Of a stretch of DNA of 64,000 bases, positions 34,792-46,708 are shown in pieces (position 1 is the first letter of the stretch; every line of letters begins with the position of its first letter). Source of the stretch: Triglochin maritima (Eukaryota; Streptophyta; Magnoliopsida; Alismatales; Juncaginaceae); contig OY821791.1 in NCBI GenBank assembly GCA_963682175.1, forward strand, positions 15,838,542-15,902,541, written 5' to 3'. Below the pieces are notes generated by a model, which worked only from the letters and a program-made list of their open reading frames with translations, was not told the origin of the DNA and did not search any database. The translations under genes were made by a program, and so were the position numbers.

Positions 34792-35090
34792 GATGGCAAC
34801 GGATCTCCGACCCTAGTGGGGTGACCGGTGCCGGCCTGAGGGTGGTTCGCGTGTGGGGCCAGCTCAAGATGGCAACGGATCTCCAGCCCTGGAGGGGTGA
34901 CGGTGCCGGCCTGAGAGTGGTCTTCTGGACAACTCAAGATGGCAGCGGTACAGAGGATACCGACCTGAGAGTAATCCAGCGGTGCCTGGGGCACGTGTGT
35001 TGACCGAGGATGTTTCCGGTCGTGGTGCCTGGGGCACATGTGTTGTCGCCGAGGGAGTTTCCGGCTGAGGTGCCTGGGGCACGTGTGTGA
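34792..35090 (+). repeat. Two minisatellites in the solo LTR
   Basis: GATGGCAACGGATCTCC units start at 34,792, 34,868 and 34,938 (76 and 70 bp). They are followed by GGTGCCTGGGGCAC units at 34,981, 35,024 and 35,069 (43 and 45 bp). They occupy the same slot as the 75-bp repeats at 6,184. Confidence 0.85.
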
Positions 35091-37117
35091 GGGTTGGGCT
35101 AGAGGACCCGCGAGACCCGTCACTGTTTGGTGTCTACTGTGGTAGGGAGAGAGTTCCCGGGGACCCAGTGAGACGTTGAGTGTCTATTGCACTTCATTAT
35201 CATACATGCCTTAGATGTCTAGTCATTTATTGTTTTAGAGGTTTGGCATACGGGGTTTCCTCTCGGGAAACTCAGGCATATTCATGTTTTATGTCAGGTC
35301 GTGAGCAGCGTTAGGAGGTGGTGACAGCGGAGGAGCGCCTTCGGGACCAGATCCTGCTTTCCCTGTTTTGAGGTCCGAGTGATTACATGCATATTTTTCC
35401 TTAGCTTTTGTTGTAATCACACTTTTGTAAACTCTCAGATATATATTGTATATATGTTGGTGCACCTGTTGGCCTTTTTCTTCGGTAATATCCTCGTGTT
35501 GTGTTTTATTAAAAATTTAAATTTCTTCCGCTTTCGAGGATGTTACAGTATCCGATCCGTAAAGTCGTGGAGCGGATATGGTTATTGGTACATCCGGTCC
35601 GTATAATATCCGATTCGGGATCGGATATCCGTAGTACAACATCTGTATTCATATCCGTATTCGAATCTGTATTATATATAGTTATTCTTTAAATTAATGA
35701 AATATTTATATGTTAAGTATTTTTTCTATAAATTACCCAAGTATATAACCTATCCTAAATTCCTAACCCTAAACCTACCTAAAGTCCTCCAAACACAACT
35801 CCAGCGGATATAAATACGGATACGGATAATATCCGTATTCGATTTATATCCGGATACGGATAATATCCGTATTCGATCCGTATCCGACGGATTCTAAAAT
35901 GGATATTCAATTTAATATCCGTCCGGATACGGATCCGGATACGGATGTATCATTTGTTCCGCGGATACGGATACGGATATTGGTAGATCCGATCCATATT
36001 TGCTCTGTTGACACCCTTAATTAAAACATACAAGACATTAATTAGGATACATCTAACATGAGCACATGTCTTGTTTCCTTCTACCACTCCATTTTTTTCC
36101 TCAACTCCTCATTCACCATAAAATAAGCTCATTAATCTAAGCATGTGCTAAGCTTCACTCAAGAGTATTAGCACATCAAAGATAAGAGTGAAATCTCATT
36201 AGATGGTTATGGAAATCATATGAAGTTCAAAGGTATGATTAACACACACATTAATGCATCACATAATCCCATCACCTTCCTGTCCACCCCCATGGGGATG
36301 GACTACTCCCTACTCATATCTAAACTAAAGAAAACATAAAAACAACATAACCCTGCAATGGAAATGGAGAAAAACAAGATTAAGTAAACAACAACATCAA
36401 AGAAATTGCATCAAAGTAAAGACATTAATGGAAAGAACAAGATTCAACTAACTTGAAATGAAAAGATTACAAGGTTCCTCCTTCTCTTACACTAATGAGC
36501 AGCAAAATAAAACCTAAAACTAATGGAGAAGCAAGGAGAAGAGGGAAAGAAGGGATTACAATGGTATATATAGACTAATACTTGGGTAGGATTAATCTGG
36601 AAATAATCGGGCGACAATAAATCACATCTGATGTCCTAGAATGCTCTGACCCGAATACGCGATCCACGACAAAATTTTGAGAACCTGAGGACCGTTTTGA
36701 TTCGCCAGTGGCAGATCAAATAGGTTTGATCAGGTTGAAATTTTGGTTGAGGTTGTATTTCTTTGATTGGCACATGTGGTGAAGCTTTGGGCCACTATCT
36801 TGACCCGATTTGGTTTTAATTGGAGAAATACATATATGATTCAAGTCATGTGGCACAACATTTTGTTCTTTACCATCATGTTCCTCCGGGTTTTCACTTG
36901 GGTCCTTTCTGATTTGCGATCCAGTCCTTGTGCATTACAAATAAGTCCAGAAGTCCTCGATTCAGTTCATTCTTGTTGCAATCAGGTCATTTTTGCTCAC
37001 TTCCTCTTCTTTATTACCTAACTCCAGAAACACTACAAACAACAACTCGAGTAGCACAATATTGGGTAAAATAAAGGTTATATAGCATGAATATGATGCG
37101 TGATATGTTACTAATCA

Positions 37118-38038
37118 GTCTACTTCGGAAGGGTAATTGGGTTTCTGAACTTTCCTGATTTCCTTTGCTCTCGACCTCTTCAATTTGGGACAAAAACTCC
37201 TCAAACGCTTTCTCAAAAACATAAACATAAAATTCCACAAATCAACAATTTCTATTTCAAAACGTAGGATATTTGTTTCGAAAATTATTGTTCTTCGCAA
37301 TTTGAGGGATTTCGGCATCCAAATTGAGTGTTTTTTGTTGTTGTTTAGTAGTGATCACATATTTGAATGTCATTTTTCTAACCACGGTTCCACATTCTCC
37401 CCTTCATAACTTTAGTTTTTGCCATTTTTTCTATGATTTGTTGAGAACTCAATTTAATTGATTCTTGGTCAAATTTGAGTTTTCGTATTTTAATATCAAG
37501 GCTTTTGGGACAACCTTTTAGTCTTGGTTGTTTCTATTCTTTTTTATGTTATTAGACCATTGCTAATTACAAGTTTCCTTAATTTAATATATCTTATTCT
37601 CAATGTTCCATTTTACCAAACAACAAGTACCATCAAATTGGTTTTGTTGTTTCACTACATTTCTAGGATATTAAATAACACTTTAACTTAAATCACCAAT
37701 TCACCTTTATTCTTTCTTTTACACTTTTGTATTGCAGTTCTTCAGTTGTTTATTTGTGTCCTCTATTGTTTAATTTAGTGATTTTTGTTTGACTATATTC
37801 TTATTTGTTGAATGAAAATCAATTTGAATCATTTGATTAAAAACTAGGTTTATTGGAATGTAAATTACCATGAAGAAAGTGTTTTATTTAAGGGATCAAC
37901 TACCCTTAAAAGTGATAATGAAATTCGACACTCGTTGATGATTTCAAAATTAAACTCCGAATGGATAATCTAAACTATAAATCTTGTTTAACAATATAAT
38001 ATTAGTGTGCACGTTAATATAATATCGGGCTTTCACCG
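37118..38038. other. No recognisable feature
   Basis: AT-rich, non-coding sequence between element D and the truncated edge of element F. The short open frames here show no domain. Confidence 0.5.
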
Positions 38039-39182
38039 AAATCTATACTTCTTTTGACAGGAAATGTTTGAGTGGAACAACACTCTCTAACTTGAACACA
38101 CTTTGAGTATGAGTAGTAATTGATAAAAGATGTGGAGGTTTAGGCTTTGCGTGTAGGATTTGGGATTTCTTGATTGGGAGAAGTCTCTCTAGTATATGAA
38201 GCAATTGGAAGAGTTAGAGTTGTGTAAATAAGGTGTATGGACATCTATTTATAAGCTCCTAGAGAGATATAGCCGTTGGGGAAGAATTGTGTAAGTAGTG
38301 TGAAGAACACAAAAAACAGAAACTCTGAAACAACAATTTTGTCCATCAACGGTTGACTGAATCGGGGTAGCCGGTCGACCATTTCCTTAAGTATAAGGAA
38401 ACATTCAAACCACATTAAGCAATTGTCGAACCTATTTGGTTTATGATTTAAGTTATCGGTCGACCGAAAATGGGGTGATCGACCAAAGCCAGGATTTTGT
38501 CAAGCTTAAAGGATATATCAGTCGACAACAAAAGGAAGGCCAGGTGGACCGAAATTAACAAGCACTTTGGTGTCTCAAAATATTTATATTCGGTCGACCG
38601 TTTCTAGGTCCACGATCGACAGGTGATCAAATGTATTTTGGGGGTTGGTGAATAATACAAATACGACTGTTGGTATAATACGATAAGGTTAACGGTCATT
38701 CGGGAAATACGGGACAATCGGTCTACCAGAAGGTCAAAGTCACTCGACCGAACCAAGGTTAAATTTGCACTTAACAACTGGTCGACCGTAACAGGGTCGG
38801 TCGACCGTCTTGGTGCAGACAATTCTATTAGGCTTGGTTATCTTATGGAATTGGGTTGTTTATTCAAGTCTGATTGATATGAACATTTGTATATGACTTC
38901 TATAGGTTCCCTAGAGTCTATGTGAATAGATTTTAACTCTTTGATGCTCAAGATAGCATAGATTCCTAAGACTCAAATAAAAGATAAAATTACATGTCTT
39001 CAATAAACTTGATTACATGTCTTGACTTCAATTTCATTCTTCCTTGAGTCTTGATCACCTGTAGATGTTGACATAATACAATATATGTTCTATGCATAAT
39101 GTGTGTTACTCTACATTTAATCATGATTAAGATTAGGTTGATTAAGTCATCAAAACATAGATTAAGGCCAAAAAAACCAACA
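38039..39182 (-). repeat. Element F 3' LTR (truncated) with doublet array
   Basis: It matches 43,860-44,984 base for base over most of its length. Minus-strand start is TGTTGGTTTTTTTGGCC. The palindrome array spans 38,350-38,807 with pairs at 38350/38372, 38457/38476, 38519/38542, 38591/38613, 38719/38741 and 38779/38798 (19-23 bp). Confidence 0.88.
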
Positions 39183-39560
39183 ATCTCCCCCTTTTTGATG
39201 ATAGCAACCTATATCTTAATACTTGAACATTCAATATGTAAACTATGCATGCAAGATGCCCCCTATAGATGTACATAGTTTTATTCAATTCTTCTTAATT
39301 TCAAGTTTCTTGTCCTCCTTTGATATCCATCAAAATTTTAAACAATGAAAACATGAGATGTCTAGTTTCTTCACCCCTTAATTAATGTAATGAATTTGCT
39401 CCTTCTTAATTTTGCAATTCATTACTCTATGCAAATGAGATTCATTAAGCTCCCCCTATCAATATGAATAGGTCTAACAATAAAGATCAATTTTTCTCCC
39501 CTTTGACATCAATTAGATATGGACATATAAGCATATGATGTTTTTCTCCCCCTTAATGTG
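39183..39560 (-). other. Polypurine tract and repeated PPT-like boxes of element F
   Basis: On the minus strand CATCAAAAAGGGGGAGAT abuts the LTR start. Four further GGGGG(A)G boxes follow within about 370 bp (near 39,258, 39,449, 39,497 and 39,547), several preceded by CAT/GATGT. This layout is usual in the 3' non-coding part of plant copia elements. Confidence 0.75.
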
Positions 39561-39659
39561 ATGCAATTGTATGAAACTAAAGATATGACAATTAAGCATT
39601 CATAATCCTATTGGGACCAATTCTATATGCTTGGAAGGATAAGACATTGTTAGGAAAGT

Positions 39660-40548
39660 CACATTTCTCAATTGTGGTTCCAATTCTCCTTTCGATAGTG
39701 CAACCAACTTTGAATTTGACATTCCAAGCTAGGCCAATCACTATTGATCTCCCATCCTCCTTTACGTACCTACAAGTTTAGATTTTAGGTACCCAAACAA
39801 CTTTGGGTCCTTGAACATTATCTTTAGGAACCCAAACCATTTTGGTTTTGGAAGCCCACACACTTGAGAAACTTTGATTAACAAACAAATGCTTGTCATT
39901 TAAAATAGTATGAGATACATGGTTTTTTCAATTTAGCATTATATCCTAAGTAATGTTTATCAAATGCTTGTCTTTGACTACCTAAAAGCATATCAAACAT
40001 TTATGTTCCATTAATGAACTTCTCTAGATCTTTTCTTAATTGTACATCACAAGCTCTAAGATCTTTCTAGTTCATCAATTTTAGTGTTGCTTTTAGACTA
40101 GCAAGTTCTAAAACATGATTTTCATGTCTAGCAATCATCTCATTCTTTTCATTCATGATTGTTTCAATTTGGCATTAGAGATCATTTATAGTCTTTCTAG
40201 CATTCTTATTCTTATCACAAATGATCTCATATTGTTTAACTAAATCATGAAAGGCATTTTGAAGCTCATCATGTATGTATGTATCTTGTTTAGAGCATGA
40301 GCTATCACCAGAATAAGACCTAGTAGAGCAATAATTAGAATTACTAGAACAAAAGTTAGAAGTTACCTCACTTTCTTCATCTTGAATAGCCATGAAGCAT
40401 GTGTGGGCAACTTCTCTTCTACTTCGTAGGGAGGATGATGATAAAGAATCATCCCAAGTTATTTTGTGAGTTTCCTGCTTCCTTTCTCTTCTCTTGCCCT
40501 TTTCTTTTTCTCTCTCCTTCTCTCCCTTCTCTCATTTTGAAGGGAATG
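39660..40548 (-). pseudogene. Element F gag C-terminal part and linker
   Basis: The minus strand encodes MAIQDEESEVTSNFCSS...ELQNAFHDLVKQYEIICDKNKNARKTINDL (40,393-40,178), the region after the gag zinc knuckle in plant copia elements. A lysine/glutamate-rich stretch lies upstream at 40,400-40,548. Further downstream, repeated VWVPK-type wording can be read across frames near 39,770-39,860. The sequence then stops short of any protease. A paralogous stretch is present in J at 61,086-61,271. Confidence 0.7.
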
Positions 40549-42606
40549 TGTTCTAAAAGTTTTACTTTTAAATGTCAATTATTATGAATTGAATGAGAAA
40601 TCATTATGTTCCTTGTTTATGTTATTCGTCTTTTAGAAGTGTTAAGGAAGAGGCTCTTGGTCCTTAACCGTAGAGCTCTGAAAGATATTAGTTTGCATAA
40701 AACAAAAGATATTCGCAATCATAGTAATTAACATGGGACATTAATTACCGAGTTAAGATTGTCGTGTTGGTCATAGATCATTGTAGCTCTACAAGTGAGT
40801 GACGACACGGGTATGCAAAAGAGGAAAATATTACTTTTGTATACTGAATAGACCTAATAAGTAAAATATTATAGAAATGTGTTTCTGTGTCATTAATATT
40901 TTACTGTGTCTTTGGTCCTTTGATATGAGACTTATATCTAATCACTTAAGGAATACTTAATTAGATCAGTGTCTTGAACTATCGATCAGTGTAGTGTAAA
41001 GGCATCGGTTGGTTAAGTACAACTTTTGTTGGAGAAGATAGTTAGTCAAAAGACTATCATTGCCCCCTCTTAATTGAGTGATGATATTAGTGGCCCCCTT
41101 GATAAAGCAAAGTTATAATGTGCACAATGTGATTTGAGTTAAGTCACATATTTATAACTAGCTTAAAGAGATCAAGAAATGAATACTAATACAAAGATGA
41201 CACAATACTACTTTGTGTGTATTCTTAATATCATGAGGCAAGGGACGGACACAAGTGATGCACTCCATCACTAAGTGGATCGGGTTTTGGTTCGAGTGGA
41301 ATTAAGACATCTAACTAATTGGGAGCTATAATGTGTAGCTAGATACCGTTTATAGCTTGTGATATTAAGCTCTTAATATCACTACCAACTTAGTTTAGAT
41401 CCTCCCATAGGTCACACCACAAAACTGGGAAACAAGAAATGGGGATTTTGAGTTCATAGGATGTGTCGGGTTTCATGTAGAAAATATGACACATGGGGTG
41501 AACAAGCAAAATCAAAATTATGTTGTAATTATAAGATAATTAGAATCTAAATTAAATTCATATGTGATGTAAATATTATGGGGTGTAATGATTGATCATT
41601 ACATAGGATAATATGTTACATAAGTTGTGAATTTATTACTAATCCCGAAATGTCAAATTTTGTAGGGGTTAAACCGAAATTTGACAAGTCTGCAGCACAG
41701 TGCACAAACGGTCGACCGCTAAACAGTAAACGGTCGACCGGATGTGGGACGGTCGACCGCAATATTGCACGGTCGACCGGATGTGTGTACATCGTAACAG
41801 GGATTTCGTCTGTTCGTTTTCGGTCGACCGAATTTATCGGTCGGTCGATCGAACATTGTGATGAAATATTTTAATGTTGCGAATGGTCGACCGAGTGTCT
41901 AAACGGTCGACCGAAACCAGGTCTAAACGGTCGACCGGACCTCGCAGACGGTCGACCGGTCAGACGGTTTTATGCAGAATTAATTTAAGAATTAATTAGA
42001 TCATGCATGGAATTGGTCCATAATTGATTTAATTCGTGGCTAAGATTATTTATTAATAAATAATGGATGGTTAGATGGAATTTTGCATGGAATCATGGGC
42101 AAGAAGTTGCACATGAATAGGTAATTTGGAGAGAACCTATAAATACAAGGTTATCTCATTACCTCCTTAATTAATTCATTATTTTTCTTATGCAAAATCT
42201 CTCTCCATAATTCTCCACGAAAATCCCTTAATTCTTAAGTTTAGTTTTAGTTCTTAAGAGACCATCTTCTCAAGGGAATTAAAGAGGGGTTAGTAATTAG
42301 ATTCTAAACCCTATCGGAGATCGAGAGACTAGCTTCCCTCTCTCCGATCTTGTTTAGAGTTTGGTGAATACTCGGAGGCATCCGGCGCGGCGAGAAGCAT
42401 CCCCAACGTCTCCGAATCTTCAAGAAGTTTTTGAGAACTTTTAGGTATGAATTTCGGAGCTCTTGTTTGTTTTAATAGAGTTTTGAAACTAGATGTTAAA
42501 ACAAATCGATGCATGCATGAAATAAATCAAAGAAAATTGTAATTGATCCTTATTATACATAAAAATTTCGAAAATATATATGTATAATTAAACATGAAAT
42601 CCAACA
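40549..42606 (-). mobile_element. Element G: copia-type solo LTR inside F gag
   Basis: This 2.06-kb block interrupts the gag frame of F. On the minus strand it starts TGTTGGATTTCATG and ends TTTTAGAACA. A second copy in the opposite orientation begins near 62,985 (H), showing it is a separate repeat family. I found no clear target duplication (left GAATG, right CATTT), so the borders are uncertain by a few bases. No coding sequence or primer site is visible. Confidence 0.7.
41709..41958. repeat. CGGTCGACCG doublet array in element G
   Basis: Motifs start at 41709, 41731, 41750, 41770, 41821, 41842, 41885, 41904, 41928 and 41949. Neighbour distances are 19-24 bp except between three clusters. 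The homologous stretch of H (about 63,540-63,590) has only a decayed CGGTTGGAC. Confidence 0.93.
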
Positions 42607-42609
42607 CAT

Positions 42610-43473
42610 TTTTCTTCTCCTTTTCTCTTCTCTCATATTCACTCTTCTCCTTCTCTTTTTCTATCTCTTTTTTCTCACTTCGTCTTCTTCTTTCTCTCAT
42701 TTCTCCCTTATCTTTCTTGGGGTATTTGAAGAAGTCTTTGGCAAGGACCTCAATGTCCTCATCTTCTACTCTCATCCTAGGTTCATCAAAATTTGTTGTA
42801 ATGCCAAGGTGGATTTCATCTTGGAGGCTTCTTTCTCCTTTCGATGATTGATTTGGAGTTCATAAGCCATGAAATTTCCAATTAGTTCATCCATCTTGAG
42901 TTTGGAAAGGTCGTGTGCGTCCTCAATTGCAACGACCTTGTCTTCCCAATTGTTGTTGAGCGTTCAAAGGAACTTCCTTGCCATTTCTCCTTCACTAATT
43001 TTTCTTCCAAGAACACAAAGAGAGTTAGTGATATCGATGAAACGAGTGTTCATTTCGCTTATGTTCTCACTAATTTGCATAGTGAAAATTTCATATTTAT
43101 GCATGAGGAAACTAATTTTTGTTTCTTTTGTTTTGCTATCACCTTCATGATGCATTTGTGATCTATGTCATATTTCATATGCACTTTCACAACCCATAAT
43201 CCTATTATATTCACCATCATTCAAGCCACAATAAAGGATGTTCAAGATAGTTCAATTCATTTCATATTCTTTCATTTTAGCCTTATTTAAGGTGGTTAGC
43301 TCTTCTTCCTTACGAGGGGTGTTTGGGTTTTGGAGGAAGTTCCAAAACATAAGATCGCTAGAAACTAAGAATATTTTGATTTCATTCTTCCAATAATCAT
43401 AGTTTGACTCATTTAACAAAGGTGGTCTAGTTGTGCATAATCCTTCTACATGATTAGATGATGAAGATGTCAT
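42610..43473 (-). pseudogene. Element F gag N-terminal part (UBN2-type)
   Basis: Minus-strand frames read PPLLNESNYDYWKNEIKIFL (43,252-43,473). Downstream of this come SDSKTKETKISFLMHKYEIFTMQISENISEMNTRFIDITNSL (42,964-43,155) and KLKMDELIGNFMAYELQI (about 42,870-42,910). These are the conserved blocks of plant copia gag: W-x4-M/I core, KYE-F-M, I-MY-RF--I. Stops and shifts break the frame. The Lys/Glu-rich C-terminal part runs into the border of G. Confidence 0.8.
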
Positions 43474-43511
43474 CCTAAAATATGGTTAAGTATATCAAAT
43501 TTAGCACTTAT

Positions 43512-43523
43512 GCTCTGATACCA
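43512..43523 (-). other. Primer-binding site of element F (initiator tRNA-Met)
   Basis: GCTCTGATACCA on the plus strand equals the 3' end of plant initiator tRNA-Met with CCA. It lies next to the LTR on the expected side and confirms minus orientation. Confidence 0.9.
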
Positions 43524-43525
43524 AA

Positions 43526-44984
43526 TGTCAGATAGTAATGGGTCCTAATTAATCTAATCAAATTACTCTTGATCCCTATTTAATTAACAATATATGTAGC
43601 AAAAATAAGAAACAAATCAAGTAGGGAAGGAAACATGCAGATCACAAGTGACAATGTGATTTTATAGAGGTTCGATCTCCTGCCTACTTCCTCTCTTGCA
43701 ACCTCTGCTCGACTCCACGAGCTCCGCTCACGACTTCACTATCTAATCCCCGTTCCAGGCCGGTAGAGAACACATTTACAAAGCAAGCTCCGTGAACAAA
43801 CTCGCGAACTTAGTTTCCTCTTCTCACAATCCGAGAAGGAACACTTCGGACTGTTACTAAAATCTATACTTCTTTTGACAGCAAATGTTTGAGTGGAACA
43901 ACACTCTCTAACTTGAACACAATTTGAGTATGAGTAGCAATTGATAAAAGATGTGGAGGTTTAGGCTTTGCGTGTATGATTTGGGATTTCTTGATTGGGA
44001 GAAGTCTCTCTAGTATAAGGATCAATTGGAAGAGTGAGAGTTGTGTAAATAAGATGTATGGACCTCTATTTATAAGATCCTAGAGAGATATAGTCATTGG
44101 GGAAGAATTGTGTAAGTTGTGTGAAGAACACACAAAATAGAAACTCTGAAACAACAATTTTGTCCCTCAACGGTTAACTGAATCGGGGTAGTCGGTCGAC
44201 CGTTTCCTTAAGTATAAGGAAACGGTCAAACCACATTAAGCAACGGTCGAACATATTTGGTTTATGACTTAAGTTATCGGTCGACCAAAAATAGGGCGGT
44301 TGACCAAAGCCTGGGTTTTGGTAGGGTTAAAGGATATATCGGTCGACCATAAAAGGAAGGTCCGATTGATCGAAATTAACAAGCACTTTGGTGTCTCGAA
44401 ATGTTTATATTCGGGCGACCGTTTCTAGGTCCACGGTCGACCAGTGATCAAATGTATTTTGGGGGTTGGTGAAAAATACGTATACGACTGTTGGTATAAT
44501 ACGACAAGGTTAACGGTCATCTCGGAAAATACTAGACAATCGGTCAACTGGAAGGCCAAAGTCGCTCGACCAAACCAAGGTTAAACTTGCACTTAACAAT
44601 CGGTCGACCGTCTAGGTGCAGACAATTCTATTAGGCTTGGTTATCTTATGGAATTGGGTTGTTTATTCAAGTCAGATTGATATGAAAATTTGTATGTGAC
44701 TTCTATAGGTTCCCTAGAGTTTATGTGAATAGATTTTAACTCTTGTATGCTCAAGATTACATAGATTCCTAGGACTCAAATAAAAGATACAATTAAATAT
44801 CTTCAATAAGTTTGATTACATGTCTTGACTTCAATTTCATTCTACATTGAGTCTTGGTCACCTGTAGATGTTGGCATAATATAATATATGTTCTATGCAT
44901 AATGTGTGATACTCTACATTTTATTGTGATTAAGATTAAGTTTATTAAGTCATCAAAACATAGATTATGGCCAAAAGGCCAACA
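43526..44984 (-). repeat. Element F 5' LTR (1,459 bp) with doublet array
   Basis: On the minus strand it runs TGTTGGCCTTTTGG to CTATCTGACA. The array covers 44,171-44,610, with pairs at 44171/44193, 44223/44244, 44278/44297, 44340/44363 and 44412/44434. The last doublet of the left LTR (38779/38798) is reduced to a single motif here (44,601). Confidence 0.9.
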
Positions 44985-45560
44985 ATAACAACTAAATTTG
45001 GTATAAGCTTTGGTAAAAGTGATTATGATCGTACGATTCAACAATCAATGAACTAGACAAGTCCTCAAATTGGGTGGATCAGATGACTCACAGAGTCATG
45101 AGCCGTCTGAAGGACTCACATCAAACATTTGAGGATGGGATGACTCTAGCTCAACTCAGTCATTTGAACAAGGTAAGGCTTGGAGTGTTTGGTGTATTGA
45201 TGTAGTGGATAGAATGACTCAAAAGAAGATGAGTCGTCTGAATCTCTATGGCCAAGACATGTTTTGGTTATAGCTAAGGTTATTCGGACAAGTGGAGCAA
45301 GACTGAATCTTGTATCGTGAATTGTAGGCAGAGTAAATGATTTTCTAAATGTCTTAACTTGATTCTAACTTGTGCCATAGTTTACAAATGATTATAAGAC
45401 TCAATAAAGGTAATATTACAAGTCTTCTTTGAGCTTGATTACATGTTTTGACCTTCATCATTGCTTTATGAGTCTTGATCACTTATTAAGATTGGAAATA
45501 TGCACAAGTATTTTTCCACTCTTTTGATTTTTAGAGGACTTATAAATTTTGTTATGCTTT
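44985..45560 (-). mobile_element. Element L: fragment of an F-family LTR with different dyads
   Basis: From about 45,340 the sequence follows F LTRs (GACTCAATAAAGGTAATATTACAAGTCTTC, CTTGATTACATGT, TGAGTCTTGATCAC). In place of CGGTCGACCG it has ATGACTC/GAGTCAT dyads: 45,083-45,099, 45,139-45,162 and 45,215-45,235. Confidence 0.65.
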
Positions 45561-46264
45561 GATTTGCAATCAAATATTCTCTGTATTACAAGAATCCTTG
45601 ATTCCATCTCCAAAGAAAAGATGAGTTCTATGATATTGAAATATGTGTCTCAATTGATATTCATTACTAATTTGTTGAATTTGTGATATTTGTAAATTAC
45701 ATATGCTTGGGATAAGGAAGACATATCATAATAAAGATTGGGTTTTTTATTACTTAGATTCGCATTAGAAAACGAATTTTTTATAGTCAAAATAAAGGAA
45801 ATCCTATTTTTATTCTTTGATCAATAGAGAATTCTTCTTGACTTGTTTTATCATTACCCATAAATCAATATAAAAATCAATTTCCTTACTCCCTAGAAGT
45901 TCTCGAAAGTATCAATCATACCCTCTTATTCCTAAGATGGCAGAAATAATTACGTTGCTTGAGAAAGCTTGAAGCCTAAGGCCACTTGGTAGTTGGAACC
46001 ACGGATGCAAAGTGCAAACAACTACAACAAAAAAATATAAATTGGAAACATTCACATGAACTTGGAACTAATTTCAAAAAAGTTCTATCAAGCAAAAAAA
46101 AAAAAAAGATTGCTAAACATCATGAAGTGACTAATGTGTGTGAATTTTCGGACAAAAAGATGTGTATATATGCTTGTTAATTCCAGACACGACACAAAAC
46201 ACGATGTGAAATGTTGACACGATTTAGACATGCATCGTTGAACTTTGTATCACGCTTAATCAAT
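45561..46264. other. No recognisable gene
   Basis: AT-rich sequence upstream of the snoRNA promoter, with a poly-A run near 46,095. Nothing else assigned. Confidence 0.5.
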
Positions 46265-46268
46265 GTTG

Positions 46269-46404
46269 AGCCCAATAAATCAAGAAGTTGTTTGTTAGTA
46301 AGCTTATGGACGTATTGTAATGATCCAGCCCAGCCCAGCCCAGCATTTCGTCGTCTAGGGTTTCCTCAACCTTCAGCCCACCAATTGTTGTGTTGCTATA
46401 AATA
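46269..46404 (+). promoter_or_regulatory. Host promoter: Site II motifs, telo-box and TATA box
   Basis: AGCCCA (reverse of Site II TGGGCT) occurs at 46,269, 46,327, 46,332, 46,337 and 46,375. A full telo-box TAGGGTTT is at 46,356-46,363 and a TATA box TATAAATA at 46,397-46,404. In plants, telo-box plus Site II marks promoters of ribosomal-protein and snoRNA genes. Transcription would start about 30 bp after the TATA box, just before the two snoRNA copies. Confidence 0.75.
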
Positions 46405-46708
46405 CCTAAACAAACTCTACCTACCTCGTCCGCCGACACCCAATTCTCTATCTTCAATTTTCTTCTCCCAATCTTTGCTTCGTATGTTTTTATTTGTCTT
46501 GTTGGATATGTTCTTTTGCTGGGAGTGTTTTCATTGGAAAATTTGCAATTGGAACTTGTGATTGCAGAGATTTGCTCGAATCTCCCTGACATTTAACGCG
46601 GCTTTTAAAGCCCTAGTTTTTGGTTACGGGATTAGGGTTACGCTCGCCTCTACATTTGATTTATTTGAATTTCTGATTATTTTTTTGTTGAAATTGAAGT
46701 GGTGTTTT

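Larger units (their letters stand above)
33734..35547 (+). mobile_element. Chromovirus solo LTR (1,814 bp, TSD GTATC)
   Basis: It starts TGTAATATCC and ends GGATGTTACA, flanked by perfect GTATC repeats (33,729-33,733 and 35,548-35,552). It shares layout with 5,116-6,855: pyrimidine-rich CTCTCTCC zone at about 33,890, palindrome array, GC-rich minisatellites, conserved tail. It is inside the hAT element, so it is younger than that insertion. Confidence 0.93.
33629..36019. mobile_element. hAT-type element (TSD ATTAAAAC) carrying a nested solo LTR
   Basis: The ends TAGGGGTGTCAA and TTGACACCCTTA are near-inverted repeats flanked by perfect ATTAAAAC (33,621-33,628 and 36,020-36,027). Subterminal regions consist of ATCCGTATCCG and GGATACGGAT repeats. 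Removing the nested LTR and its duplication leaves about 572 bp without coding sequence, a non-autonomous element. Confidence 0.87.
33186..37117 (-). mobile_element. Element D: Athila-type solo LTR split by nested insertions
   Basis: It begins TGATTGATCAG and ends GTTACTAATCA, flanked by GTCCA and GTCTA (one mismatch). The A/C-like LTR sequence (CCGCAAGTTTACGACCGTG...) breaks at 33,628 and resumes at 36,028 after a hAT element. Without inserts it is about 1.53 kb, close to C. No primer site or coding sequence adjoins it, so it is probably a solo LTR. Confidence 0.75.
38039..44984 (-). mobile_element. Element F: internally deleted Ty1/copia retrotransposon with nested LTR
   Basis: Two homologous LTRs (38,039-39,182, truncated; 43,526-44,984) flank gag remnants on the minus strand, a Met-tRNA primer site at the right LTR and a polypurine tract at the left LTR. 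Protease, integrase, reverse transcriptase and RNase H are missing, so it could only move in trans. Gag is split by element G. The left LTR lacks about 330 bp that the right LTR has at its 43,526 end. Confidence 0.87.

Noticed and set aside
40542..42613. Target duplication for element G
   Set aside because: Flanks GAATG and CATTT do not match as direct repeats, so the solo-LTR call rests only on the second copy H and on the interrupted gag.
42594..42851. Phenylalanine/serine-rich plus-strand frame
   Set aside because: It is the antisense of the lysine/glutamate-rich gag stretch of element F.
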